Notes: generated by a model from the letters alone, not told the origin. Shown: positions 24,201 to 32,896, counted from the stretch's first letter. The stretch is 64,000 nucleotides of DNA from CALAED01 sp036555725 (GCA_036555725.1 DATBKU010000101.1:67455-131454); one strand, 5' to 3'. Translations and numbers: made by a program.

Positions 24201-25454
24201 CGTACGGTCCCCGACGGATCCAGCTTCGCCTGGCAGCACTGGACCCACACCTTCGCCTACAGCCTCGTCGCCGGCCCCGGCGACTGGCGGCGGGCGGGCT
24301 TCGTACGGTCCGGGGCGGAGTACAACCACGCCGTGCTGACGACGGCGACCGAACCGCATGCGGGCGAGCTGCCGTCCCGTGCCGCACTCGGCTCGGTGGA
24401 GCCGCCGAGTGTGCTGCTCACCGCGCTCAAGCCGTACGGCAACCCGATCGCGTCGGCGCTCCCCGGCGGGGCCGGGCCGGCGGACGGCGTCACGTTGCGG
24501 CTGTACGAGTCCGCCGGACGGCCTGCCACGGCCCGGGTAAGCCTGGGCACCGGTCTCGCCGACCCGCACGTCAGCGACGTCGTCGAGCGAGAAACGGCGG
24601 GCGGCCGTCCGGCGCTGACCGACGACGCGGAGATCACAGTGGACCTGTCCCCCGCCGACGTCGTCACGCTGGCCGCGCGCCCGGGACCGCTGCGTGATCA
24701 TGGTACGGACCCCGCGGTGGTCACCGGGCCGACGGCCGAGCCGGTGCAGCCGGTGTTCGGGCGGTACTGGCTGCACAACAAGGGCCCGGCGCCGATCGGA
24801 TACCTCCCGGTCAGTGTGCACCTGTCCCCCACGGCCGTACGGCTTCCCGGGCCGGGCGACGCCGCCCCGCTGCGGGTAACGGTGGCCTGCTCCGGCGAGC
24901 CGGCGACCGGGCGGGTCGAGCTGAGCGTGCCATCCGGCCTCGTGGTCGACGCGCCGCCGCCGGCGTACGATCTCGCGGCGGGTGAACACGCCGAGTTCGC
25001 GCTGACGGTCCGATCCGACGGCGGCGCGCCGGGCACGTACTTCATCGCCGCCGCCATCCGCGACACGCTCGGCCAGACGATCGAGGATGTCGTCGCGGTC
25101 GCGGTCGGTCCCGGCGAGGTCGGCGAGCTGCTCGACGTGGCGTACGGGCCGGACGGTCTGGCGCTGCCGCCCGGCGGGCACGGCGAGCTCGTGGTCCGCC
25201 TGGACAACCGCGCGCGCAGCGAGATCCGCGGCGAGGCCCAACTGCTCAGCCCGTACGGCACGTGGGGCACGGACCTGCACATCGCCCCGTGGACGCAGGG
25301 CTTCACGGTCGCGCCCGGCGACGGCGCCGAGCTGCGGTACGCCGTCGGCGTGCCGGCCACGGCGCGGCCCGGCGGCCACTGGTGGGCCCTGGTCAAGGTC
25401 GCCTACTTCGGGCGCCTGCACTACACCAGGGCGATCCCGATCGAGATCGCCTAG
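21204..25454 (+). CDS. GH38 alpha-mannosidase, large cytoplasmic form
   Basis: The 1416-residue protein lacks a signal peptide. The GH38 domain carries zinc ligands His112 and His114 (SHFHYDPVWW), the probable nucleophile Asp243 (WMLDVFGHDP) and His464/His465 with Asp466 (FGAHHDAITGS). A long beta-rich C-terminal half follows, including a NEW3-like domain (about 1190-1310), so the protein is larger than typical bacterial GH38 enzymes of about 1000 residues. RBS GGAGAGGGG lies 8 nt before the ATG. The pairing with a secreted GH2 suggests stepwise trimming of a mannose-containing glycan, with final hydrolysis inside the cell. Confidence 0.9.
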   Translation: MRITAVESTDLFVGSAQSPCQVVRVTLTGAPTGPVRVQVAGPAVSTPEPEVVPALPDGEERVVEVGVAVAAPAAEGATRRVTALAEAEGERVTAEAEIEVAATGWTMWMVSHFHYDPVWWNTQAGFTETWYDLPAAEGLRPPVVKTAFDLVRAHLDAARHDPDYRFVLAELDYLKPHWDAFPEDRADLRRFLREGRVELVGGNYNEANGNLTHPEQAIRNAVHGIGYQRDVVGGDPRSAWMLDVFGHDPAYPGLMADAGLDSSAWARGPFHMWGPNRHVGDNTRMQFPSEFEWISPTGRGLLTSYMTNHYGAGWDIDNRAGTLDEALAEAYRQFSELKPVAATRNVLLPVGADHVVPSRWCTEIHRAWAKRYVWPRFQTAVPRDFFAAVRAEPGISFSPQTRDMNPVYTGCDVSYIDTKQAQRAAEVAVLDGERLATLAALLDGARYPSEALDKAWRLLAFGAHHDAITGSESDQVYLDLLGGWREAYELGTAVRGAAIERIAAHADTDGPGRPHGPGRPIVAVNTLSWTRDGITTVELSYPPGATTGVEVRDDNGDVVPSVADGVWRHPDGTVGLLTLTFLARDVPSLGFRTYWVVNAADVPAWSGVDGVAAENETFRVAADPARGGALARITDLRTGREVLRPGGLGGQLVLQEEYPTHPVWGEGPWHLLPKGPGRGPAAATVRAETCPIGSRIVAETAWSGGLRVTQEVLLWHGVDRIDFRAHVDGSIGQDHLLRVRFDADLPGAKPVAEVGFAAIGRSFGFPNSDAGPSLWTLETPVHTWAGLSAPVRLALPDGRHHAIGVAEVIAPDGGTGRHAAEIRALLAALAAQGVTATCTSADGPRYGSLDVDSNFPDVRIVLGAGAFTVEPPIEEALARHGRVLVPPARPLTETLVPDADVRGRRDLPVFIVAGDDLTRPTTSSDTALGAAIRALTDDLADAVVEVPYGDTLEPVADYSIGLLNQGTPSFVADADGSLYLSLMRACSAWPCGVWLDGEKRTVPDGSSFAWQHWTHTFAYSLVAGPGDWRRAGFVRSGAEYNHAVLTTATEPHAGELPSRAALGSVEPPSVLLTALKPYGNPIASALPGGAGPADGVTLRLYESAGRPATARVSLGTGLADPHVSDVVERETAGGRPALTDDAEITVDLSPADVVTLAARPGPLRDHGTDPAVVTGPTAEPVQPVFGRYWLHNKGPAPIGYLPVSVHLSPTAVRLPGPGDAAPLRVTVACSGEPATGRVELSVPSGLVVDAPPPAYDLAAGEHAEFALTVRSDGGAPGTYFIAAAIRDTLGQTIEDVVAVAVGPGEVGELLDVAYGPDGLALPPGGHGELVVRLDNRARSEIRGEAQLLSPYGTWGTDLHIAPWTQGFTVAPGDGAELRYAVGVPATARPGGHWWALVKVAYFGRLHYTRAIPIEIA

Positions 25455-25613
25455 GCCGGCTCTGGCAGCCGTTCCGGACGTACGGCTGAAGGACCCCGGT
25501 CACGGGTCGGCGGGCTTCATATCGGTGTCATGACGGCTTCAAATGCGGCGCCGCGGAAGCTCGGCTGCGACGAGCGGTTGACGCGGAGTCAGCGGGATGT
25601 TGCCGTGGGACGC

Positions 25614-26276
25614 ATGAGCGACCGAATCGCCGCGGATCTGGTGCGCTCGGCGCAGCAGGAGATCTCCGCCGCACCCCCGCCGAATCGCTTTCTCGACCTC
25701 CTCGAGGCCGGTCAGGTGCCCCGCGACCGGCTGACCGCGCTCGCCGGCGAGGAGTACCGCATCGTCAGCAGCGACCGGCGCAGCTTCGCCCTGCTGGCCT
25801 CCCGGTTCCCCGACCCGCCGGCGGGCGACGTCTTCTTGATGCTGGCCGGCGGGGAGGGGGAGGCGCTGCGCCTGCTCGCGGCGTACGCCGACGCGCTCGG
25901 CTGGGGCGAGAAGGAACTGCGGGCCTACCGCCCGCGGCCGTTCGCGCAGGCGTACCCGGCGTACCTCGCCTGGAGCGCGCTGTCCGGCACCCGCGCCGGC
26001 GTCGCGGTCGCGATGCTGGCCAACTTCGGGGAGTGGGGCGGGTACTGCGCCCGCGCCGCCGACGCGCTGCGGGCCCGGTACGACCTGTCGGAGGAGGCCG
26101 TGGCGTTCTTCCGCTTCTTCGCGGAGCTCCCGCCGGGCTTCACCGAGCAGGCCACGGCCATCGTCGCCGCCGGGCTCGCGGATGGCGACGATCCGGACGA
26201 GGCCCTGCACGCCGCCCGCCTGATGCACGCGTACGAGCTGGCGTTCTGGGACTCGCTCGCCGAGGGACTGGGATGA
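25614..26276 (+). CDS. TenA-family thiaminase II-like protein
   Basis: The 220-residue all-helical protein shows TenA features: the EEYRIVSSDRRSF region, a mid-protein EWGGYCARAA segment and a C-terminal HAYELAFWDSL with a probable catalytic Glu. TenA releases HMP pyrimidine from degraded thiamine for salvage. ATG 25614 gives the usual family length; an in-frame ATG at 25530 would add 28 atypical residues, and neither start has a strong RBS. Its stop overlaps the NCS1 permease start (ATGA), so the two act together. No thiamine riboswitch was found upstream. Confidence 0.8.
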   Translation: MSDRIAADLVRSAQQEISAAPPPNRFLDLLEAGQVPRDRLTALAGEEYRIVSSDRRSFALLASRFPDPPAGDVFLMLAGGEGEALRLLAAYADALGWGEKELRAYRPRPFAQAYPAYLAWSALSGTRAGVAVAMLANFGEWGGYCARAADALRARYDLSEEAVAFFRFFAELPPGFTEQATAIVAAGLADGDDPDEALHAARLMHAYELAFWDSLAEGLG

Positions 26277-27721
26277 CCGCCCAGGGCTCCTCGGCCTCCC
26301 CGGCGTCCCACGCGGCGCCACGCGGCGAGTTCACCCGCGCGGAGCTCGAGAAGGAGCTGCTGCACGACTACTCGACGAGCACGACCGGTGTGGTCCCGCT
26401 GTCCCAGCGACGCTCGCGGTACCACTTCCTCGCGCTCTGGGTCACGCTGGCCGCCGGGTTCACCTACCTCTTCCTCGGCTTCCAGTACCACGATGCGGGC
26501 TACTCGCTGCCCAAGGCGGTCGGCGCGGGTGCGCTCGGCGCGGTGTGCTACCTGGCGTACGCCCTGCCGGCCGCCTACCTCGGCTCGACGACGGGCCAGA
26601 CGCACGCGCTGCTGACCCGGTCCATCTTCGGTGTCGTCGGCTCGGTCATCGTGTCGCTGCTGCTGATCGGCGTCGCGGCCGGCTGGACGGCGTTCGCCTT
26701 CAACCTGCTCGCCACTATGTACGACGGGCTCTTCTCCTGGGGCCACATCGTGCTGATCAGCGTGCTGCTGGCCCTGGTCGGCATCGTCAACAACCTGTTC
26801 GGCTTCACCGGCATCACGGCCTTCGCGCGTTACCTGGTCGCCCCGGTGATGATCGTCTGGGTGCTCTACCTGGTCATCAAGGGCTTCACCGACGTCTCCG
26901 TGAGCACCGTCCCCAAGGGCACGACCTCCCTGCCGCTGCTGACCGGCATCGGCGTCGCCATCGGCTCGGTCATGTGGGGCAACGAGCCCGACACCTGGCG
27001 GTACGGCCGGCCTCGCTTCCTGTGGCCGCTGCCGCCGTACGTCGTCGCGCTCGCCGTCGGCCTCGTGCTGTTCGTGACCGGCGGCTGGATGATGGCCGAG
27101 CTGTCCGGCGCCGGGCCCTTCGACTTCGGGCCCGCCTTCAAGTACACCGTCGAGTACTCGCTCTTCGGCGCGCTCTGGCTCGGCGCGATCGTCGCCACGG
27201 TCCTGCAGGTGGCCATCAACGACGGCAACTACTACGAGATGATCAACGGCGGCCAGAACGTCGTGGGTCACGCACGGGGCTGGAAGCGCTGGTACACCTG
27301 CCTGATCATGGCCGTCATCGCCGCGCTCGTCACGTATTGGTTCCCGCACATCGAGAACGGCTTCTTCAAGGTCGCCGGCTGGTCGGCGGTCGCCCTCCCG
27401 TGCGCCACCGTCGTCATGTGCGCCGACCGCTTCCTGCTGCCCCGCCTGCTGGGCGTCAGCCGCCCGGTCGACGACATCCCGCCCTGGCGGTCCGCGGCCC
27501 TCGGCAACTGGCCGGCGATCATCGCCGTCGTAGTCGCGGTCCTCTTCGGCGCCTGGGGCCTGATGCTCTTCCCCGGTCAGTCGTCGGCGCCGTCCCTCGG
27601 CCTCGTCCCGGTGGAGGCCTGGCTGCTGGCCGGCGTCCTCTACCTCGTCCTCGCCGCCGTCGCCGTCCGTCTGCCCAACGCCCGCCCACTCCTCGGCTTC
27701 CCCTACCACCTCCGTCGTTGA
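26273..27721 (+). CDS. NCS1-family permease, probable thiamine-precursor (HMP) transporter
   Basis: The 482-residue protein has about 12 membrane helices and the NCS1 nucleobase:cation symporter layout (GSTTGQTHALLTRSIFG, then a GVAAGWTAFAFN helix). Members move cytosine, uracil, allantoin, thiamine or HMP. Translational coupling to TenA points to uptake of hydroxymethylpyrimidine or a thiamine breakdown product, as with CytX-type carriers. The substrate itself is inferred from the neighbour. Confidence 0.85.
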   Translation: MTAQGSSASPASHAAPRGEFTRAELEKELLHDYSTSTTGVVPLSQRRSRYHFLALWVTLAAGFTYLFLGFQYHDAGYSLPKAVGAGALGAVCYLAYALPAAYLGSTTGQTHALLTRSIFGVVGSVIVSLLLIGVAAGWTAFAFNLLATMYDGLFSWGHIVLISVLLALVGIVNNLFGFTGITAFARYLVAPVMIVWVLYLVIKGFTDVSVSTVPKGTTSLPLLTGIGVAIGSVMWGNEPDTWRYGRPRFLWPLPPYVVALAVGLVLFVTGGWMMAELSGAGPFDFGPAFKYTVEYSLFGALWLGAIVATVLQVAINDGNYYEMINGGQNVVGHARGWKRWYTCLIMAVIAALVTYWFPHIENGFFKVAGWSAVALPCATVVMCADRFLLPRLLGVSRPVDDIPPWRSAALGNWPAIIAVVVAVLFGAWGLMLFPGQSSAPSLGLVPVEAWLLAGVLYLVLAAVAVRLPNARPLLGFPYHLRR

Positions 27722-27781
27722 CCCTCGTCCGGCCGTACGCGAGCGACGGGCGTTCTGGGGCAGGCCGTCGGGAGCCCGCGG

Positions 27782-28055
27782 CTAGCCGACCTCGCGGCGC
27801 TCTCCGGCGGCGAGCAGGGACAGCACGGCCATCGCGTCGTGGTCGCTGCTGCCGGGCGCGGCCTGGTAGACCGTCATCCGCTGGCCGTCCGTGGGCCAGG
27901 CCCTCTGGATTGGCGCCGAGTACGTCGCTGGTCCGGCTCAGCACATAGGCGGGACACGGCCGTACGGTCTCGAGGAGCCGGCGGATTCCCGGGCGTACGG
28001 CGCGCCGCGCAGGAGCCCGCCGCGGCGCGATCCGCCCGGCGCCGGTGCGTACCAT
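27782..28055 (-). pseudogene. Remnant of an MmyB-type XRE regulator
   Basis: One frame reads RPGIRRLLETVRPCPAYVLS and then SRTSDVLGANP, the start of the MmyB ligand-binding domain. A different frame then reads GQRMTVYQAAPGSSDHDAMA and ends at the TAG at 27782, the usual C-terminus of the same domain. The roughly 100 residues that should lie between are missing, and the junction (near 27890-27900) shifts frame. The N-terminal helix-turn-helix is not recognisable. It is therefore a deleted, dead copy in an otherwise empty 416-bp gap. Confidence 0.75.
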
Positions 28056-28137
28056 CGGCAGCCATTCCCTGGTGCGCAGCCTCTTCCGGCACGGCCTGGT
28101 CGACTACCGCGTCGGCGAAGAGCCGGGTGTGTGACAG

Positions 28138-28728
28138 TCAGGTGGGCTGTGGGCGGAGGCCGTCGAGCATGTAGGTCAGGAGGCGGTCGGAGTCCTCGGG
28201 GGCGAACTCGGAGGCGTAGCCGACGGCGTGCGCGAGCCGGAGCAGGTCGGACGGGGTGACCTCGGGTCGGACCACGCCGGCCTCCTGCGCGCGGGCCAGC
28301 AGGGCGGCGGCAGCCCCGCGCATTTGGGTCTTGCACCAGGCCATCACCGGAGAGTCGCGATCGAGGACGGCTTTCACGGTGGCGGCGAGGGCGCGCTTGC
28401 GCATGACGTACTCGACCTGCTCGCTCACCCAGGTGCGCAGTGCCTCCTCCGGCGGGAGCTTGTCCAGCAGTTCGTACGCGAGCTTGGCCAAGTCGTCGAT
28501 GTCGGCCCGGTAGGCGGCCTCGAGCAGCGCCTCGCGGGTCGGGAAGTGCCGATAGAGCGTGCCGGCGCCGACACCCGCCCGGCGGGCGATGTCGTCGAGC
28601 GGCGCGTCGGCCCCGTGCTCGCCGAAGGCCTCCTGCGCCGCCGCGACGAGCCGCTCGAAGTTGCGGCGCGCGTCGGCGCGCATCGGCCGGGGCGGGTCGA
28701 CGGGTCTGGGCTGACCGGCCGTCGCCAT
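28138..28728 (-). CDS. TetR-family repressor of the divergent MFS pump
   Basis: The 196-residue protein has the TetR helix-turn-helix at about residues 22-68 (ARRNFERLVAAAQEAFGEHG ... GVGAGTLYRHFPTREALLEA) and a helical ligand domain of the SbtR-like type. The gene diverges from the MFS gene at 28860. Three copies of a CGGAGA-N3-TCTCCG palindrome fill the 131-bp gap, so tight control of both promoters is expected. The inducer is unknown. Confidence 0.92.
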   Translation of the reverse strand: MATAGQPRPVDPPRPMRADARRNFERLVAAAQEAFGEHGADAPLDDIARRAGVGAGTLYRHFPTREALLEAAYRADIDDLAKLAYELLDKLPPEEALRTWVSEQVEYVMRKRALAATVKAVLDRDSPVMAWCKTQMRGAAAALLARAQEAGVVRPEVTPSDLLRLAHAVGYASEFAPEDSDRLLTYMLDGLRPQPT

Positions 28729-28751
28729 GAATCCTCCTCAGCGACTAGAAC

Positions 28752-28831
28752 CGGAGAAAGTCTCCGATTAGACTTGCGTAACCGGAGACACGCTCCATAT
28801 TCTAGTCACATCAAAGCGGAGACTGTCTCCG
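28752..28831. promoter_or_regulatory. Triple TetR operator, consensus CGGAGA-N3-TCTCCG
   Basis: Site 1 is CGGAGAAAGTCTCCG (28752-28766), perfect. Site 2 is CGGAGACACGCTCCA (28783-28797), degenerate on its right arm. Site 3 is CGGAGACTGTCTCCG (28817-28831), perfect. Starts are 31 and 34 bp apart, close to three helical turns, placing all sites on roughly one DNA face. Confidence 0.88.
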
Positions 28832-28859
28832 TTTACTGTGTGACTTTCCTGGAGCAGAT

Positions 28860-30314
28860 GTGACCGAGCGAACCCTGCCTGCCACCTCCACCACTCGGAT
28901 CGGAGAGCCGCCCGGGACGCGACATCGATCTCCCCTCGCGCTGCCCATCATCGTCACCTGCCAGCTCATGATCATGCTCGACATCACGGTCATGAACGTC
29001 GCGTTGCCGAGGATCCAGGCTAGCCTGCACTTCACCCCCACCGGCCTGTCCTGGGTGATCAACGCGTACACCCTGGTGTTCGGCGGGTTGCTGCTGCTCG
29101 GCGGGCGGGCCGGTGACCTGCTGGGGCGGCGCACCATGTTCATCGGCGGGGTGGCGCTGTTCACCGTGGCGTCGCTGGCCGGCGGGTTCGCCACGTCGGC
29201 CGCCTGGTTGCTGGCCGCGCGCGTCGCGCAGGGGCTCGGCGGCGCCGCCGCGGGCCCGAACACCCTCGCCATGATCACGAGCACCTTCACCGAGCCGCGC
29301 GAACGGGTCCGGGCGCTGGCGATCTTCTCCGGCGTGGCCAGCGGCGGGTTCGCCATCGGCCTGATCGTGGGTGGGCTGCTCACCGACGCGCTCTCGTGGC
29401 GCTGGGTGATGTTCATCAACGTGCCGTTGGGGCTCGCGGTGCTGCTGCTCGCGCCGCGGCACCTCCCCGAGCCGGAGCGCCACCCCGCGCGCCTGGACCT
29501 GCCGGGCGCGCTCACCGCGACCGGCGGCGTGGCCGGCCTGGTGTACGCCTTCATCCGCGCGGCCGCCGCGGGCTGGCACGACCCGGCGGCGCTGGGGGCG
29601 CTGGCGGGCGGCCTCGTGCTGATCGCGACGTTCGTCGGCGTCGAGCTGCGCGCCCGCGAGCCGCTAATGCCGCTGCGGCTGTTCGCCGACCGCAACCGGG
29701 CCACGGCCTACCTGAACTTCTTCCTCGGCCCGATGGCGATGATGGGGATGTTCTTCTTCCTCACTCAGTTCCTGCAGGACATCCTGAAGCTGGGGCCGCT
29801 CGCCACCGGGTTCGCATTCCTGCCGATGGCGGTCGCGATGTTCACGCTGACGCGGTTCATCCCGCGGCTGCTGCCGCGCTTCGGCCCTCGGCGCATGGCG
29901 GTGACCGGGACCACGCTGATGATCGCCGGCCTCGTGTGGCTCACCCAGTTGTCGGAGTCCAGCGGGTACGCCTCCGGGCTGTTCGCGCCCATGGTGCTGA
30001 TGGGCATCGGCGGGGGGCTGGCCTTCGCACCCCTCAACGTACTCATCATGTCGAGCGTGGAACCGCGGGACGCCGGGGCCGCCGGCGGTGTGCTGCAGAC
30101 CATGCAACAGGTCGGCTCGACCCTGGGGCTCGCCGTGCTCGTCACGATCTTCGGTACGGCGGCCCGGCACAGCGCGACCGGGGGCGGCTCGGCACAGCAC
30201 GTCCTGGTCACCGGCATGACGCACGCCTTCGTGGTCTCGACCATCTTCGCCGCGCTCACGCTGGTCGTGGCGACCACCTTCCGGAAACCGCCCGTCGAGG
30301 TAGCCGGGGGCTGA
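28860..30314 (+). CDS. MFS drug exporter, DHA2/EmrB-type
   Basis: The 484-residue protein has about 14 hydrophobic segments. Its motifs include LDITVMNVALPRIQ in helix 1 (the DHA2 motif D1), GGRAGDLLGRRTMF in loop 2-3 and a motif-C-like GVASGGFAIG. It starts at GTG 28860, with GGAG 5 nt upstream, and is probably repressed by the divergent TetR through three operators. The transported drug is not predictable. Confidence 0.92.
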   Translation: MTERTLPATSTTRIGEPPGTRHRSPLALPIIVTCQLMIMLDITVMNVALPRIQASLHFTPTGLSWVINAYTLVFGGLLLLGGRAGDLLGRRTMFIGGVALFTVASLAGGFATSAAWLLAARVAQGLGGAAAGPNTLAMITSTFTEPRERVRALAIFSGVASGGFAIGLIVGGLLTDALSWRWVMFINVPLGLAVLLLAPRHLPEPERHPARLDLPGALTATGGVAGLVYAFIRAAAAGWHDPAALGALAGGLVLIATFVGVELRAREPLMPLRLFADRNRATAYLNFFLGPMAMMGMFFFLTQFLQDILKLGPLATGFAFLPMAVAMFTLTRFIPRLLPRFGPRRMAVTGTTLMIAGLVWLTQLSESSGYASGLFAPMVLMGIGGGLAFAPLNVLIMSSVEPRDAGAAGGVLQTMQQVGSTLGLAVLVTIFGTAARHSATGGGSAQHVLVTGMTHAFVVSTIFAALTLVVATTFRKPPVEVAGG

Positions 30315-30340
30315 ACCGCCGTACGGCAGCGGCCTGCCGG

Positions 30341-32635
30341 TCAGGTGCGGGTGAGATGGCTCAGGCACTCGCCGTACGCCGGGCCGGTGAAGTAGTCCGA
30401 ATGGCTGTAGATGATCGGCGGGGCGTCCCCGTTGGCCGCGCCCAGGGCGGGATCCCACAGGTGGTGGTCGATCTCGTGGTGGTTCAGCGGGCGCTCGCCG
30501 TTCTCGACCAGCTGCCGCAGGGCCTGGCGGACGAGGGCGGGCCCGCCGATCGGGTCGCTGAACCGGTAGAGGTTGCACCAGGCGACCCCGGCCGGCTCGG
30601 TCAGCGCCTGCTCGACCCGCCGCAGCGCGGTCGCGTTGAAGTACGCGGGGAAGAACCGGCCGTACAGCCGGGAGATCGGGCAGCCGTAGGTGAGCAGCCG
30701 CACCCGCCGGCACGACGGCGCGTCGAGCTGCAGCACCAGCGCGATGGCGAGCACGCTGCCCTGGCTGTGCCCGGACAGTACGACCCGGTCGCGCTCGCCG
30801 GGGGTGAGGTCGGCGACGCGGTGAATCAGGTCGGGGATGACCCGCTCGGTGTAGCACGGCGGCGCGAACGGATGGATCGCCCGTGGCCAGAAGGTGCCCA
30901 CGTCCCATAGCACCCCGACCATGCGCCGCAGCGACGGCCGCCGGTAGACGTCGCGGCCGAGCAGGAGCAGGCCCACGGCGAACCCGCCGATGATCCACGA
31001 GCCGAGTGTCGTGAGCCAATGGACCTGGTCGGGCCAGGCGAAGTCGCTGGCGTACCCGAACGTGCCGACCACGATCAGGACGGTGGCGAACACGCCCAGG
31101 CCGCCGAAGGCGAGCCCGGCCCGGTCGGTGAGGTCGGCGGCCGCCCAGAACCTGGCCACGCGCGCCCGCTCTGCGACCTCGCCGTACACGGGCCGGAGCA
31201 TCGCGTCCAGGGCGCGCCGGCGCAGCCACCAGACCAGCAGCAGCGCGCCGATGGTCAGCACCAGCCCGGCGGCCAGCGCCACCGTGCCCAGCGCCACCCA
31301 CCAATACGCGCCGGGCACGACCAGCCGACCGCCGGGTGCCGCGCCGGCCGCGGTGACCGGGGTGCCCAGCATGCGGGCCAGCTGGATCGACCCACCGGCC
31401 GCGAACCCGCCGGCCAGCAGCCAGCCGAACAGCAGGACGACCGGCGCCGCGAGCCCATGCAAGGCCCGCCGATACAGGGCATCCGGGCCGTCGCCCCGGG
31501 TCAGCCTGGCCAGCACGACGGTGATGACGGTCAGCAGGACGAGCAGCGCCAGTTGCGCCAGATACAGCCCGGCGACCGTGCCGGCGAAGCCCGGCAACTC
31601 GGGCTGGGCGGCCCGGTTCGGCTCCGGCCCGAGCCGGTCGAACAGCGCCAGCACCACGACGGCCACGTAAGCGGCGACCGCGGCCCAGCGAACGCCCGTA
31701 CACCACGCGCTCAAGGACCGTCCGGTGCCGGCGGACTCGCCAGGGTCGATGCGGGCGGCCACTGGGTGCAGGGCCGTCAGCACCACCGCCCCGCCCAGCA
31801 CCACCGCGGTCGCGGCGACCATGACGGCCGCGACCCGGCCCGCGGTGAACGGCCACGCCACGACCAGCGCGACCGTCGCGAACCCCGCGGCGACGTGCAG
31901 GGAACGCAGCCGGCCCACCGCCGCGGCGCCGTTCCACAGCTTGCGCTCGCCCAGCCGCAGCCCCTCCCCCGTCACGCCCTTGTCGCCCGGCGCGGGTACG
32001 GCCGTACGCTCGTGCTTCGTCCAGGTCCAGCGGCCGAGCACCCACAGCAGTACGACCACGGCGGCCGGCAGCAGGGACGCCACGGCCAGCCGGCGGTCGG
32101 CGGGCGTCATCCAGTCGACGGAGAACACATACAGCCAACCCGGGTCGGTGCCGTGCTCCGTCCGGCACGCGCCGCCTGGGGCCGTGCACTGCCAGCCCAC
32201 CAGGTCGACCGCCAGCCCGCACGCGGCGAGCACGAGGGTGCCGGTCAAGGTCAGCGCGAACCAGCGGTTCAGCCCGTCGGCTGTACGGCGCAGCGCCCGC
32301 GCCCGGGCCGGCGGCCGCGGCGTCATGAAGAACCCGAGGTTCACCAGCATGAACGGCAGCAGCAACAGCCAGAACGCGCGCAACCCGGACCCCGAGGTGA
32401 GCCCGCCCCACTCGTACGCCTCGCGCCGCCGCCTGCCCGCGTCGTCGCCGAACCGCTGTTCGGGCGGACCGCCGTACCACATCCGCCGGTAGAACCCGGC
32501 CTCGCGGTCTCCCTTGATCAGGTCGGTGTAGGGGTGCCCGAGCACGCTTTCGGGAGGCGTACCGGAGACGCCGTGAATGCGAAGCTCGGTGGCCCCGCCC
32601 ACACTCGTGTCGACAAAGGCATCATGCGGGTCCAT
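30341..32635 (-). CDS. Large membrane protein with a lipase-like alpha/beta-hydrolase domain
   Basis: The 764-residue protein begins with a soluble segment (ATELRIHGVSGTPPESV), then has about eight to ten membrane helices between residues 110 and 590. It ends in a hydrolase-like region with the nucleophile elbow GHSQGS (Ser624), as in lipases, and a C-terminal His-rich stretch (HHEIDHHLWD). The start ATG 32635 is chosen for the strong GGGAGG 5 nt upstream; the ORF stays open to 32818 but with repetitive, low-quality sequence. I know no characterised homologue. A membrane-bound esterase or lipase is the reasonable guess. Confidence 0.75.
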   Translation of the reverse strand: MDPHDAFVDTSVGGATELRIHGVSGTPPESVLGHPYTDLIKGDREAGFYRRMWYGGPPEQRFGDDAGRRRREAYEWGGLTSGSGLRAFWLLLLPFMLVNLGFFMTPRPPARARALRRTADGLNRWFALTLTGTLVLAACGLAVDLVGWQCTAPGGACRTEHGTDPGWLYVFSVDWMTPADRRLAVASLLPAAVVVLLWVLGRWTWTKHERTAVPAPGDKGVTGEGLRLGERKLWNGAAAVGRLRSLHVAAGFATVALVVAWPFTAGRVAAVMVAATAVVLGGAVVLTALHPVAARIDPGESAGTGRSLSAWCTGVRWAAVAAYVAVVVLALFDRLGPEPNRAAQPELPGFAGTVAGLYLAQLALLVLLTVITVVLARLTRGDGPDALYRRALHGLAAPVVLLFGWLLAGGFAAGGSIQLARMLGTPVTAAGAAPGGRLVVPGAYWWVALGTVALAAGLVLTIGALLLVWWLRRRALDAMLRPVYGEVAERARVARFWAAADLTDRAGLAFGGLGVFATVLIVVGTFGYASDFAWPDQVHWLTTLGSWIIGGFAVGLLLLGRDVYRRPSLRRMVGVLWDVGTFWPRAIHPFAPPCYTERVIPDLIHRVADLTPGERDRVVLSGHSQGSVLAIALVLQLDAPSCRRVRLLTYGCPISRLYGRFFPAYFNATALRRVEQALTEPAGVAWCNLYRFSDPIGGPALVRQALRQLVENGERPLNHHEIDHHLWDPALGAANGDAPPIIYSHSDYFTGPAYGECLSHLTRT

Positions 32636-32896
32636 CGCCGCCTCCCACATCTGCGCCACCGCCACGTACGCAGCCGCCACGTACGCTGCCCCCACCTGCG
32701 CACCCGCCACATGTGACGCCCCCGCCGCGGAGGCCCTCGCCGCATGTTGATCGCGGTGCGCAGCCGCCACGTCACGCAGCGCGCTTAAGGATGCCGCATT
32801 CGCTCCCACTTCTGTCAACAGTTATCTACGGAGAGTTTCTGGAGGAATGCCTCTGCGGCGACTATCGTCAAGGCAAGTGTCAAGCGTGGAGGACGT

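Noticed and set aside
25455..25613. Possible TPP riboswitch ahead of TenA
   Set aside because: The conserved CUGAGA and related core strings are not present; only a loose CTGAAGG-ACCC resemblance.
29664..32480. 938-codon minus-strand frame across the MFS and lipase-like genes
   Set aside because: Arg/Ala-rich shadow of the two recognised proteins in other frames; no domain or RBS.
32636..32818. N-terminal extension of the lipase-like membrane protein
   Set aside because: Made of degenerate 15-nt repeats (AYVA-type) and lacking an RBS; a strong GGGAGG precedes the ATG at 32635.
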